Of a DNA stretch of 64,000 nt, positions 10,848 to 23,671 are shown piece by piece; position 1 is the stretch's first letter, and each line of letters starts with the position of its first letter. The stretch covers positions 1,116,001 to 1,180,000 of the forward strand of contig JALGAS010000006.1 of assembly GCA_023078685.1 (NCBI GenBank). Reading direction: 5' to 3'. The position numbers and the translations under genes were made by a program. The notes below the pieces were generated by a model. The model was not told the origin of the DNA and searched no databases. It worked only from the letters and a program-made list of their open reading frames with translations. This stretch comes from Neopestalotiopsis rosae. Its lineage: Eukaryota > Ascomycota > Sordariomycetes > Amphisphaeriales > Sporocadaceae.

Positions 10848-13800
10848 TGACATTCTGCTTAAAAAAGATTTGCTTTTCCCATCTGGAGGGGTGAAATATC
10901 GGGGTCCTCGCTACCCCACCGGGGGGCCACAGCCGGACGTACAGGTTATATGTATGATCATGCAAAGTGTTTGTTTCATGGCATGACATGATTGGCTACA
11001 CCTTGTATTGTGCCATCTCACCGTCTGCAAGAAGATCTGGCACAAACAAGCGGAAACAGAGAGGAAAGAGGAGACATTTGCATCATAGTGCTTTGACGTG
11101 CATCACAGCATGTTAATATTTACGGTCGTGGAATGCTCGATGCTGGCGGTATATGTGCTCGGGAGAGATGATGCTTTACTCAGCCTCGCCTAATAGTGTC
11201 AATCTGCCTGCGGTATAACGAGGCGAGACATATTTACTTGGAGTGCACATTGACTTGTCTCTCATAGCAAAGTCCATATAAAGCAGTTTACGCTAAGTTA
11301 CTAGTTGACTATACACTCAATGGCTATTTTTGTAGTATGCACTTTTGAATTTAATCGGGCAATTTTTGCGAGCTGATGCAGGATCATAGACCAGATTTGG
11401 CCAATGATGGTGGCTGACGGGAGTATACAGATTTGACAACTCAAGTTGCCGCTGCCCTGGTTCCCCAGTATGATCAGATGAGATGTTGCAATACACCTGT
11501 ATTGCTTCTATGTGCGATGCGTACGTCATTCTGTCTGCAAGTCATGCTCAATTCAGGGCTCAGTTCCAGTCCAGAGCGTCCAAGGGCGTGCGATTAGAAC
11601 TCTTTGAATTAATTTCTCAAGAGGAACGAGCCAGGAAATCAGAAAAAGCACAATGCAGACATTGCAAAGTCGACGCTCTAGACGGCTGCGGGCCAAGGGA
11701 GGATGCAGTTTGAGTTGTCGTTGACTCGCTGCTGCCGGTTGCTGCGGCTCCTTATTCTAGCCTTTCAGCAAGTCTCAGGGCTACCATTTGTGGCTTTTTG
11801 GGCTTTTTGGGCTTGTTTTGGCACGGGCCATAGGAGGGAAGGCCGTCATATGTCCGGCCCATGGGGCTTGATAGGCGAACAAACCCACCCACAGCCTGTT
11901 GAGGCGAGGCACCGGCACGGATCCCAAGACACAATCATCCCCCTCCCCCTTGAAAGCAGATGGAATCTACGTCATAGGCAAGCATGTCAGTTGCATATGT
12001 TTGTCAAGTTGCAGCTTGTCACTGCCTGTAGGTATCCAGATATGCTGGAAAATCACGCCACGCAAACGTGGAGAAGCAGGCGAAGAATAAGAAAAAGTGA
12101 GAGATAAAAAAAAAAAATTGAAGGTGCATGAACAGAAATTGCAGAAAAGCCCTACATAGTATATTTTCTTATTGCCACAATGGCAATACCATTTTCTCAA
12201 ATTTGGCTTGGGAGGGATAGATGGCGGGCTGGTACTGGTACCGCCAGGCTGCTTGCCGGCAATCTGCCCGGGCAGCGGGTCACGCTATGCTTTTCTTACT
12301 TGCAAGCGCAGCGCCGGTATATTGCGGTGCAGATCTGCTCCGGGTCGACAAAGATCGGCAACGGCTGGGACAGCCGGCGTAACCCCTGGGTATAACATAT
12401 TCCCTAGCGAGCTTCTGTGGTTCTGTACGTGAATACACAATTACCTAAGTAACAGCGAAGGAGTCGCTAATTCAGGCCTAAAAATTTTAGTCTAGTATTC
12501 CTTTTTTTTAATTCTTGGGCATTTTGCTGATCTTGTGTAATTTTACAAGGAGCAAATGCTCCTTCGGCTTCTCGCCGTGGCCGTTGTCGCTTAAAGGGAA
12601 GTGCACTAGGTTACTTGGTATTACCGATATTAGTAGCAGGTGGAGGATCGTTCCGAGCCTCGTCGGAATCTTGACCTTTTTCTTCTCTCTTCATAAGTCA
12701 GAAGTCTCTGCTCGAACTGTCAAACCTGCGAGTTGCCAAACAATCTTGGCTCTGTTTGGGATGCAAATCATACCTCATCTAGGGATTAGGCATTGTATAT
12801 CCTAGGCAGTCGTCTAGCCATTTACAGGAACTCCTAGCACTTTGTCGAATGTTTTTGAATTCATGAAGTTTCTGCTTTTCGTATCCCGGCCACAGTATAG
12901 GAAATTTGGATTTCATGTGCGAACTTGTCGAATACTTAAGTGTCTTTCTGGAAATTACTCTGCAGTGTTAATGCATGCTTTGATTTAGGACCCTTCGGAT
13001 CCGGTACTGCTAGCCGATGACTCTTTACCCACCTATATTTACGCAATCGTGATGATGAAAAGCAGATGGCAGAAGAGAGAGGTACTAAGAAAAAAGTGAG
13101 CTATGCACTACTATGCTCCCTTCTGAGAATTGGCGGATTGGACGGCCCAAAAAGTGCAATGCCAGTACTACACAGTAGTATGCCAGCAGCTCGCCAGCGA
13201 CGCCAGCAATACCGGCTCGTAACAGCCAGTCGAGGCAAATTCTCTCTGGCTTTCTCTCCATCCATTGTGGAGTTTGGTCGGAAAATCCTTGGGCTGGCCC
13301 CTCGCAAGCTCCAGACCTTTTTTTTGCCCCTCTCTCGCAACGTCGATCTTGACCCAAAGAGGCATGACTCCCATACCGCAAAGCAAAAGCAGGATATGGG
13401 AGATGCATCAGATTTCGCATAGGACCATAGAGATTTTCCCATTATTTCGCCCATGCAGAAATCTCGATGCATAGTACAACCCACGCACACCACCGAGGGG
13501 CACTCGGGGCACATGGGGAGATAAACCAACCAGCGTCAGCTATGAGGCCCCGCCCTGCCTCGCCTAACACTCTTAGGTGGTAAAGTAGTGCTTGGTAGTA
13601 GCAGTGTTGGCGTTTGTTGGCTTTCCTGTTGTGCAAGTAGCCAAGATCCCTTTCCCAGCCTGCCAATTGCGCTGTACACTGCGAGCGACTTTTGTTTTTA
13701 TCTGATTACTATTCCCGGCCGAGATTTAAATACGCAAATATATATTTGTAGTCGTCACTAGTTGTGCGCAGATGGGAATGCACTCATAATATAATAGACC

Positions 13801-16800
13801 CTGAGTTTTGTATTCTCTCCAAATGGACATACATGCACTGGACTCTGACTTACAAGACCAGGCAGGACAGGCATTGTGACAAGCACTATTTGAAGCATGC
13901 CACTTATTAGGTACAGCCAGCAGGTACCTACACCACTGTCTTGCCGACCAGCTCACGCGCCAGGAATCGTATGACCGCAATGCTGTCCCCCTTGACTGAA
14001 TCACGTCTTCTCAGGAGTGAGATTGGTGGCTTCGGTGCCGAAGAGAGCCGTTTTCGGCCGTGTGCCTACCGAAAGAAATGACACGTGCTTTCGTCATTTC
14101 TTTTTTCCCATTCTCGAGTCTTTTCTTCTTTTCTGTTTTTCTTTTCTACAAGGTAAGATTATACGCATTCAGTTGGGCATGCAGCTTTCCTGCTACAATC
14201 AGCAGTATGCTGCCAAAGGAATAAAGGGGAGGCATAGGATGCCAAGTAGCGCATAGAAAACGACCGACAGACCGACTTGCACCTGCTGCACGGGATATGC
14301 AAGTTGCTCGGATATGTCAACGGCGTAGCTAAAACGGCGGATACCATCAATGTACCTAGCCAACTGACTAAAAGATGTAGCTTTTTGTATTGGGCCTCTA
14401 CTGTCTAGGGGAGAGAGAAAAAAGATCGTCGTCCCAACATATCAATCTCAAGGACGAGGGAGCGGTCACGGTTCCAAGTTAGCAGCGGCAAGTGGTAATC
14501 ACATATTATTAGCTCAGCAGATGGATACTCCCAAGCCTTCGGGTCCTGGTTAGTTAGGTACCTATTCCTATGGATTCAAAACAACTTGCCGACGACAGAG
14601 TCTACTACGGGCATATCGTCCGGACCAAAGATGACCCTGGAAGATATCATATTTCACAATCAAGAGTCCTCCTCATAATGACGGTTCCCGCTATTTTCGA
14701 TATCCTGCAAGAACTATGGATTGGCATATTTTTTATGGCGACTGTATGATATACATTTACCCAGGGAATCGCCGAGCCGCATGCACTCACTACAATGACC
14801 TCTGAGCGGTCACTGCTGTGTTCGTATGTTTCAAGGTGCTTCCCCGTACAATCCGCTATCCTGTCCTGGGACAGCTTTACGTGCATCATCATACCTATAT
14901 AACAATGATACGATAAACCCACGATGAAGCAGACCACGGACCCCTGGTACAAGCACCATATGCGAGTCTTCGGAAGTTACAGACGTCCATACTCAAACTG
15001 AAAGTGCTCATGACAGGAATTGGTACTTGTAACCCGGTTACTGTCACCCAAATTGCCTGGGTACCCAGGCAAGCCAGGCAGAGTTGAGCACTTGATCTGC
15101 TCGAGTCATTTATGTGGGGGTAACTAGAAACAGGGGACAACGCCGATGGGCTCCCAAAGAAAGGATTGTTCAAGACTATAATCGCAAGACATATCGACGA
15201 AACGCTTGGTAAGCAGACTCAAATTTAATCCAGATATACTTGTGGATAGTCAATGAAATTCAATGAATGCCAGGCCATCTCCAGAGAATGGCCAAATGGG
15301 CAATAAACGGGCCAGAAAAGCATGTTCTCTTGAATGTATAGTCGGTCAGCAAGTACCATGAGGAGGACCATGCCAGATTGGTCTGCTGGCTCTTGTGCTT
15401 CAAGACTTGCCATCTCTGTACGAAGCTACAAATATTGAACTCGGGATTCCGTACACTTTGCAGCGCAACCGCATTTGACCAGATGACGACGACTTACTTA
15501 CATGGCAGACAAGGAATGCAAAAACAGACAACATAAAGACATATGTGACAATAGTCGCGTTTGGTTCTGTGCAGGACTATGTACCGAGCTTCATGTGTAG
15601 TTGCAGTGCAGAGCCAGAATGCAAAGATGACAAGCCTGATCCCTTCTACTGGGCCCTCGCTCCAGCAAGAAAAGGGAAAGCATTGCGCTGCTCCAAGGCC
15701 GCGATCTGCACGAGACAGAGGACCGGGTAGGTACTTGGTAATGCTTGTAGAACTTCTGACTTGTTGCCGGTCCAGCCCAGCCCAGCCCAAGGCGGCGCGC
15801 GAGTACAGATGATCACGGTGCAGAGTGCAGGGCAGATCAGCACGGGATTTCTATTATTCTAATATAATTTTTTCTTTTGATTCTTTCTGTCTGTCCCTCT
15901 TTCTGCAAAGCCCTGAACGATGTGACGGGGATTCGGGTTCAAGCAGTGGCCACGCCTGGGCCGCTGCCACAATGGAGAGGCTCCAGAGGGCGTGGACTTG
16001 GTTGGGGCTTCAAAATTGGGGGTTTTGGAGACACGCGAAGCCAGAAAGCTTGGAGACAAAGGCCGCTAATAGTGAGTGAAGAGGGCTACCTGGAAAGACA
16101 GAAGAGAGGGGAGAGAAGATCCAAATGGACTTTTTGGACTCCACTGAAAAAAGACGCCCATGGATATGCAAAGAACAGACAGAGACAGGCAACCCCAAGC
16201 ACAAGAAAAGAGCTGCGATCCCCGTGTCATGGACTGCCCTTGCCCTTCTTACCCGCCCTGGTACTCGAGGTCCTAGCCTAAGCCCAGCTCTTACTAGGGT
16301 GGCGGTTAGCTGATGCCACTTTTGAGCCTTGGGGGATCGCCACAAGCAGCTAGCTCTGCTCCATAGTCATGGCAGCTTGGGTCGGTACGGGACTAGATTA
16401 AGCAGCTACCACCACCTAGAACCAGTTCTACCCTGTCACTCATCAGAAAAAAAAAAAAAGTCCGTAGTCTTCAAGTCCCATATTCACTCACCTACCAAAC
16501 CTACCCATCGGAGAGTATTCCGTTCCTAGGTTCCTGCGCTTTGCTTGGTCGTCGAGCCATGAGCAAACCCGCCGCCTGTTGAGTCTTTGGAGTCTTGACC
16601 CCCTAATCTAAGCATGTAGTAGCGTTCTCTTTACCTAGATTTGCGCAATCGTCTGTCCGTCTTTGTCTGTCTAGCATCTGTACATCTGCCTACCTGCTCT
16701 GTCCGTCCTTTCGGCTGGGCTAATTTGTGTGTTCTGGTGTCTATTCCCCGCCAGTTTTCTTGCCTGTTCGTTGCGCTTCGATCCTCTTTTGCAAGGGGTG

Positions 16801-17329
16801 GTCCCACGCACACCCCATATTGATGCACCTGAGCACGACCATCACTGCCGCAAGCATCTACTGTACGTACATACACATGCGCATCTGCCAGGACTTGGAT
16901 TGGAAGTGTGGACTTGTACATGGAATTTTCGATCAAATAGCATGGATGGCAAAGTACTCGCGTCGAACACTCCATCAAGCGGCTGAACCACAATTGTGAA
17001 CTGGAAACTCCCATCCATCCATCTAAACCCCTTCCCCAAAACGACGGGTACCTAAGAATCAATTACACTACTACTTTGGTGCTACTACTGCTGCTACTTA
17101 CATTACCTACACAACATCCCTCTCCAGCAAGCCAAGCACGGAGGAGAGCAGCAAAGGCACCGGCTCGAGGCCAGAGAACTACCAAATGCTCCATGACATC
17201 GACTATCCTTCTCTCTGCCCTGCCCTGCCCTGCACATACCCTCGTTTCTTCTACCCCCGCCTATCCTATCGTCCTGACCTTGTAAGGTGGTTCTGTCACG
17301 GATAGTAGGTAATGGTACAGTACTCTCAG

Positions 17330-17354
17330 CTGACTGACTGATTGACTGACTGAC
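17330..17354. repeat. TGAC tetranucleotide run
   Basis: Imperfect TGAC repeats interrupted once by TGATTGAC, lying about 480 nt upstream of the phytochrome start. Probably a microsatellite. Confidence 0.75.
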
Positions 17355-17830
17355 CCGGCCCCCCGGTGTGAGCTTTGGGAAAACCACACCCCTCCAACTT
17401 CGGGCGGCCAAGTTCACAAGTCTGCTTCTCGATTCGATCGTCCCGGGCTGCTTCTGGTCTTTTGGTGGACAGCGCGCCCGCCTACCCAATCGAGTGCCGA
17501 AAGTGCATTCTGCCCCCAGCGGGCCTGCCACCTCCATCCAGTACATACAACAATTCTGCGACCTGCTGCTCCTTGCAACTTTAATTCAACCCATACCCAT
17601 ACCTACTCAACCTCGCACCCCATAAGCGATCCACTGCGCCTTCAAACTCCCCAGCCTGGGGGTCTGTGTCGCAGAGTTGAGCAGAGCAGAGCAGATCAGA
17701 GCATACTCGGCTGGCGAACTTGTTTCCAATATCTCGAACTCCTCGTCTCGCTTGGTTAAGCTCTCGCTCAATATACACTGCCGCCGGCCTGATCAGAGAC
17801 TTCTAGGTCTCGCCTCTCTGCCCAATCGAC

Positions 17831-20800
17831 ATGGACGAGCATCAGCCACAGACCGATGCTTCGGTCCCCCAGCAAGCATCCGGCCAGCAGCAGGACGATC
17901 AAAATCTTGAACCAACGGGGCAGCCTTCCTCGCCAGTATCCCCAAGAAGCGGCGCTGGAAGTGGCAGCAGTGACAACAGTGGCAGTGGAAGTGGCAAGAC
18001 ATTTACTGGTCCCGGTCCCTCGGTGGCCGCACAGTACGATGAAGATAACGACATCACACCGCCTGCATTCAAAAAGCCTATATCACTTCCGCCCGCTGCG
18101 ATCGATCCTAATATTGGCGTGAATATCGATGGTGCACCGGCGGCTGCTCTGCAACAAACAGCGGACGACACCGCTTCGTCATGGAGTGCGTCCTCAGACC
18201 GCCAGCTCGGTCATGGAAGCGCCAGCAGCATGGCCGACCCATCTGATCGTGTGTACCCCATACGTTCCATGGTTAATGTCGACCAGTCGCAGCCTACTCC
18301 ATGGTCTCGCAGCTCGGGCGAGCATGAATACTTCCCTCGCTTTGAGTCCATGAGCAGCGGCGTCAAGCACCGTTCTAGCAATGCACGTGCCGAGCTGGAG
18401 AGTATAAAGCGGTCCGACACGTTCCCTGCGCAAGTTCGCAACAGCTTAGTTCCCTCGAGGGCGAGACGGAAGGACACGCTGTCAGGGTCTATCGGAAGCC
18501 CCATTAGTGATGTGCAACCACCTTTGCCGATGTTCACCGATAGCTCATCCGACGCCGGTTCCGATGATGCCAAGGACGCCGTCGCTTCGAGTGTGGAAGC
18601 CTCCAGTCAGGATTCCGGGGATCGCGATGTTAACGAACAGCTTTACGCCCCCCGTTTCAGGCATGTGCAAACTGAGGAGGGCCATTATGTCATCACGGGC
18701 AGGGACGGTACACTGCAGAGGTGTGAAGACGAACCTATTCACACGCCCGGAGCAGTGCAGGCGTTTGGTCTGATGATCGCCATCAAGGAAGATAGCGAGG
18801 GCCGCTTCGCTGTCCATGTCGCGAGCGAGAACTCTGCGCGGATTATTGGCTATACACCGCAACAACTATTTAAACTCGACAGTTTTCTGGATATCTTTTC
18901 CGAAGAGCAAGCCGACAATATTCTTGACCACATTGACTTTATCCGAGACGATGACGCCGACGTTGGCACCAACGGCCCCGAGGTCTTCAGCGTGTCGTTA
19001 CGCCCACCCAAGGAGAAGAACCTCAAACTATGGTGTGCAATGCACATCAACTCTTCACAGCCTGATACAATCATTTGTGAATTTGAGCTGGAGGATGACC
19101 ACGAACACCCATTGCGGCCTATGGACGAAATGACACCGCCAGCTCCCGAAGATACCCTATATCAGACACCCACCTTGGAAGAGTTCAACGAGAGTACAGA
19201 GATCAGCAGCAAGCCTCTCAGGGTTCTTCGCAGTGCCCGGAAGAAGCGCGGAGAAGCTGGTGCTATGCAAGTCTTCGATATCATGTCTCAAGTCCAGGAG
19301 CAACTGGCATCGGCACCAACTTTGGACAAGTTCTTGAAGATTCTGGTGGGTATAGTGAAGGAGTTGACTGGCTTTCATAGAGTTATGATTTACCAATTCG
19401 ACTCATCCTACAACGGAAAGGTTGTTACCGAGCTGGTTGACCCTACACAGACGCGAGATCTTTACAAAGGACTGCATTTTCCGGCATCCGATATTCCCCG
19501 ACAAGCCCGCGAGCTATACAAGATCAACAAGGTTCGGTTACTGTACGATAGGGATTTGGAATCCGCACGGCTGGTATGCCGATCGCAAGCTGACATGGAG
19601 GATCCGTTGGACCTCACCCATTCATACCTCCGCGCCATGTCACCGATACATCTGAAATACCTTGGCAACATGGCTGTCCGAGCTTCCATGTCGATTTCGA
19701 TCAACGCCTTCAACGAGCTTTGGGGTTTAATTGCCTGCCATTCGTATGGCCCCAGAGGTATGCGGGTGGCTTTCCCGATTCGAAAAATGTGCAGGTTAAT
19801 CGGCGACACGGCTTCGAGGAATATCGAAAGGCTTTCATACGCCTCACGCTTGCAGGCAAGAAAGTTGATCAACACTGTACCGACCGACAAGAACCCTTCC
19901 GGATATATAATTGCGTCGTCTGAAGATCTGCTCAAATTGTTTGATGCTGATTTCGGCATGCTCTCAATACGTGGCGAGACCAAGATTTTGGGAAAGCTGG
20001 AGCGTTCACAGGAGGCTCTTGCCATGCTTGAATATCTACGGGTCAAGAAGTTCACGTCGGTCGTGACCACGCAAGATATCGGCGCAGATTTCCCCGACCT
20101 ACGCTACCCCCCTGGCTTCTCTGTCATAGCCGGAATGCTTTATGTGCCCCTCAGTGTCGGTGGTCAGGACTTTATCGTTTTCTTCCGAAGGGGCCAGGTC
20201 AAGGAAGTGAAATGGGCAGGCAACCCATATGAGAAGGTGATCAAGGACGGTACTTCCGAGTACTTGGAGCCACGGACGAGTTTTCAAGTATGGCACGAAA
20301 CAGTTATTGGCAAATGCAGGGAGTGGTCTGAAGAGCAGGTGGAGACCGCAGCTGTACTTTGCCTGGTCTACGGTATGTATCTCCTTGACGAAGTTGGAAG
20401 TGATTGCATTCGCCTACAACAGCTACTAATGGTGTCAAAGGTAAATTCATTGAGGTTTGGAGGCAAAAGGAGGCTGCACTGCAGAACAGCCGTCTCACGA
20501 AATTGCTCCTGGCAAATTCGGCACACGAAGTCCGCACACCGCTCAACGCAATCATAAATTATCTCGAAATAGCGCTCGAAGGCAGCCTGGACCAGGAAAC
20601 CCGTGACAATCTTGCAAAGTCACACTCTGCATCCAAGTCCTTGATCTATGTTATCAATGATTTGCTAGACTTAACTATGACTGAGGAAGGCCAAGATCTC
20701 ATCAAAGATGAGATCATTGATTTCCCGGCCTGCTTGAAGGAGGCCACCGACCCATTCAAAATTGATGCCAGGAGGAAGGGCATCCAATACGAAGTTATCG

Positions 20801-22513
20801 AACATCCTGGGCTGCCTCTACATGTTCACGGTGACCAGCGACGAGTACGGCAAGCTATTGCCAACTTGACAGCAAACGCTGTTGAACATACGAAGGAGGG
20901 ATCTGTCAGGATCGAATGTTTTGTGACAGAGGTAGTGGGGTCCAAAGTGAAGATCGAGATCGTTGTTCAGGATACTGGAAAAGGCATGAACAACGCAAAG
21001 CTTGACGCACTATTTCAAGAGCTGGAGCAAGTCAGCACAGATTACTCTCTCGATGATGTCGATCCAATGGCGAGCGATCGCGCACTGGGTCTCGGCTTGG
21101 CTGTTGTTGCAAGAATTGTTCGCAATATGGACGGCCAATTGCGGCTGAAGTCGGAAGAAGGCGTTGGTACTCGGTTCGTTATCCAGCTGCCGTTCGAGCT
21201 CCCCACCCCCCCAGCCGAGCCGCCTCAACCAGCGACGACCAGCAACACTGACGCCACACAATCATCCAATCAATCGAGTATGGCCTCGGTATCAACGCAA
21301 CTACCGCCGGCCGAGGATGGTGAACTCACACTGACGGGGCATCCAACAAACTCGGCGCCCAATGCGGGCCTTAGGGAACGGCGAAGCTTTGATGACGCCG
21401 GAAGCATTCAGAGTCTCAGAAGTGCCACTAGTAAAGGTAGCGGAATCAGTAATATGAGCGACGCGGATCGACTTATCGACGCTCTATCGACTCCGCTGCC
21501 GTATGGAGAGGGCTCTGAAACCGAAAAGTCAAGTACTCCGCGAAGAGGTGGAGGTCACAGCCACCGCAACTCTGCGAATAGTGGCAGATCACTTCCTTTC
21601 ACGAGAGATTCAGGGAACGAGAAGCATCCGGAGCGTCCTTCCCCGCATCGATCAACTACATCACCGGCTGGAGAGAGTTCGAAGTATGTATCTGGTACGG
21701 CGAATGTGAGGGATTCGAAGACACCAATCAAGCCCGTCAAGGTGCCTGACGAGTACAGCGATCCACCACCGTCTGCCCAAACAGGGCAGGCTTCTGGAGT
21801 ACTGTTTGAGCTACCCGACCGAAGTCAAGCAGGATCATCTACCGCACCTGTGGAGTCGCAAGCTTCGTCAAACCCATCGAATCTATCTTTCCCCGATTAT
21901 TCTGGAACGCTTAGGGTGCTTATTGCTGAAGATGACCCAGTCAACATGAGGATTCTGAGGAAGCGCTTGGAGAAAGTTGGACATACCGTAGTCCACGCGG
22001 AGAATGGCGAAACTTGTGCCTCTGTGTTCAGAGAACGACCGACGGAATTCGATGTCGTTCTAATGGACATGCAGGTATGTCGCATATATCCTCTCTCGGT
22101 TTTCTTTCCTTGTATAACTATGCTAATCAAGCACTTAGATGCCAATCGTGGATGGTCTTGGTAGTACCAGGTTGATAAGAGCATTTGAGAGATCTGATGC
22201 GTGCACAGAGCTCTCTCCTATAGCACAGCACCAAGGCCGAGTGCCTATTTTCGCTGTGTCCGCTTCTCTCGTTGAGAGGGAGAGGCCTACCTACGTCGAA
22301 GCTGGGTTTGATGGCTGGATCCTAAAGCCCATCGACTTTAAACGACTTAGTGTTCTCCTTGACGGTATCACGCAAGACGAAACACGAGACGGATGTCTCT
22401 ACGCACCCGGTGAATGGGAACGGGGTGGTTGGTTTGGAAGTCGCTCTGTGGACGACCAGCCAGCCGCAGCCGCAGCAGCAGCAGCAGAAGGAGAGCCCAG
22501 CAACGGTGTATGA
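17831..22513 (+). CDS. fphA: Fungal phytochrome, hybrid sensor histidine kinase with receiver domain
   Basis: Three exons (17831-20372, 20441-22074, 22139-22513) give 1516 residues. Order: a Ser/Gly-rich disordered N-terminus (1-280); a PAS domain with 'RCEDEPIHTPGAVQAFG', where Cys298 is the expected thioether site for biliverdin; GAF (about 490-665) with 'FPASDIPRQARELY' containing the DIP motif; PHY (about 680-840); HisKA with 'AHEVRTPLNAI', phospho-acceptor His876; HATPase with N-box 'IANLTANAVEHT' and G-boxes 'DTGKGM' and 'GLGLAV'; a Ser/Pro-rich linker; and a receiver (about 1335-1460) with 'LIAEDDPVN' and phospho-acceptor Asp1390 in 'VVLMDMQMP'. Fungal phytochromes sense red/far-red light and signal through phosphorelay to development and stress pathways. 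All key residues are present, so it looks functional. The C-terminus ends in a short poly-alanine tail encoded by GCA/GCC repeats. The preceding 7 kb is nearly gene-free. Confidence 0.96.
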
Positions 22514-23671
22514 CACATGTTTTCACATGGACACCTTCAGGTGGCTCTGTTGGCACAAAGTTGAGCCCTTTTGCAAATCAGCAAGGGAGATATTGATTTC
22601 CGACGAATTACAACCTGAACGAATTTCTTTTGGCTTCGTGATGAACGAAGCCCACGTCACTAGTATGGGAGGAGGGTATACTAAAATACACGGAAACTGG
22701 CGTTTTGGAAGGGGCACATGCGCACTTCGCAACATAACGTTTGTGCCTGGCAGGTTGGGGTAGAGATTCCTTTCTATTTTTTGTGTTTTTCAGTTCCTCG
22801 GCCCATGCCAAAAGTATACGCATTGCATGGAGTTTTGGATCGTTTGCACGAGTTTAAGCCAATGGCAGAATACCTAAGGTAGTCTTATCAGGAACGGCGA
22901 GGCCGCGGGACCTGAGATGCGCGGCGCAGCACATTTAATATCTCTGACGAGGAGGCAATAGAACTCTTGTGATCAGAGATGTATATAAATCGAAAGCAGA
23001 AAGAAAGAAGCAGTCAAGCAATGAATGACTACAAATACCCTCCACTACCTTTACGTTTCTGCTGTATCCATCGTGGTTTGTTGTATCAATGGAAAGAATG
23101 GTAAAGGAAAACGCATTCCTCTCAATTATGATGTCAGGGTAGTGACGAGCTATGTGTGCCTGGCTAGATGGTTATGAAAGCTTTATAGAGACAAGCGGAG
23201 TATCCCCATGATCATACTATCTCTCCGAGCTACCTACAGACCTACTCGTCAAGTTTAGATGTATCTGGCTCTTGGATGCCAAGAGATATCAATACGAGCT
23301 CATATATGCTTGTACTGTGGAATGTATCGCATCGGATAGTTCACATACAAGTTGATACACCATGACTCTTCTCGAATAAATGATGTTGAAAATGTACCAT
23401 TTGGCAGACTAATATACCCGTAAGGTTGAATCATACCTATAAAGGCGTCTATCTACTAAAGCACCGCATGCAAGCTACCTACATTGGCTTGTATGCATCC
23501 TATAACACAAAACGCAAACGCGAGTGTCAGACAAGACTACGGACGCTATGCGATAAAAATACTCGATTTTCTTTTCCCTTGACCATCCTTTTTTTCCCAT
23601 AAAAAACCTGCGCCATTGAAATCGTCCCAGTATACCTGGAGACCTGGAGACCAGTCGCCCAGAGAATGAGA
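22514..23671. other. Intergenic between convergent 3' ends
   Basis: Lies between the stop codons of the phytochrome (+) and the next gene (-), so it holds two 3' flanks. AT-rich, with several short open frames that lack any domain. No gene recognised. Confidence 0.6.

Larger units (their letters stand above)
10405..17830. other. Long gene-poor region upstream of phytochrome
   Basis: More than 7 kb without a convincing gene. All open frames are short, overlap frames on the other strand and show no domain. It holds simple-sequence features: three tandem 9-nt units at 10821-10847, homopolymer A runs near 12108 and 16446, pyrimidine-rich tracts near 14095-14150 and from about 16620 to 17640, a TGAC run at 17330-17354 and GCAGA-like repeats at 17671-17700. 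The pyrimidine-rich 1.2 kb before the phytochrome ATG looks like a fungal promoter and leader. A non-coding RNA or a fast-evolving lineage-specific gene cannot be excluded. Confidence 0.55.

Noticed and set aside
19462..20070. 202-codon minus-strand frame in the phytochrome gene
   Set aside because: Antisense to the GAF/PHY coding region, which carries all the expected motifs.
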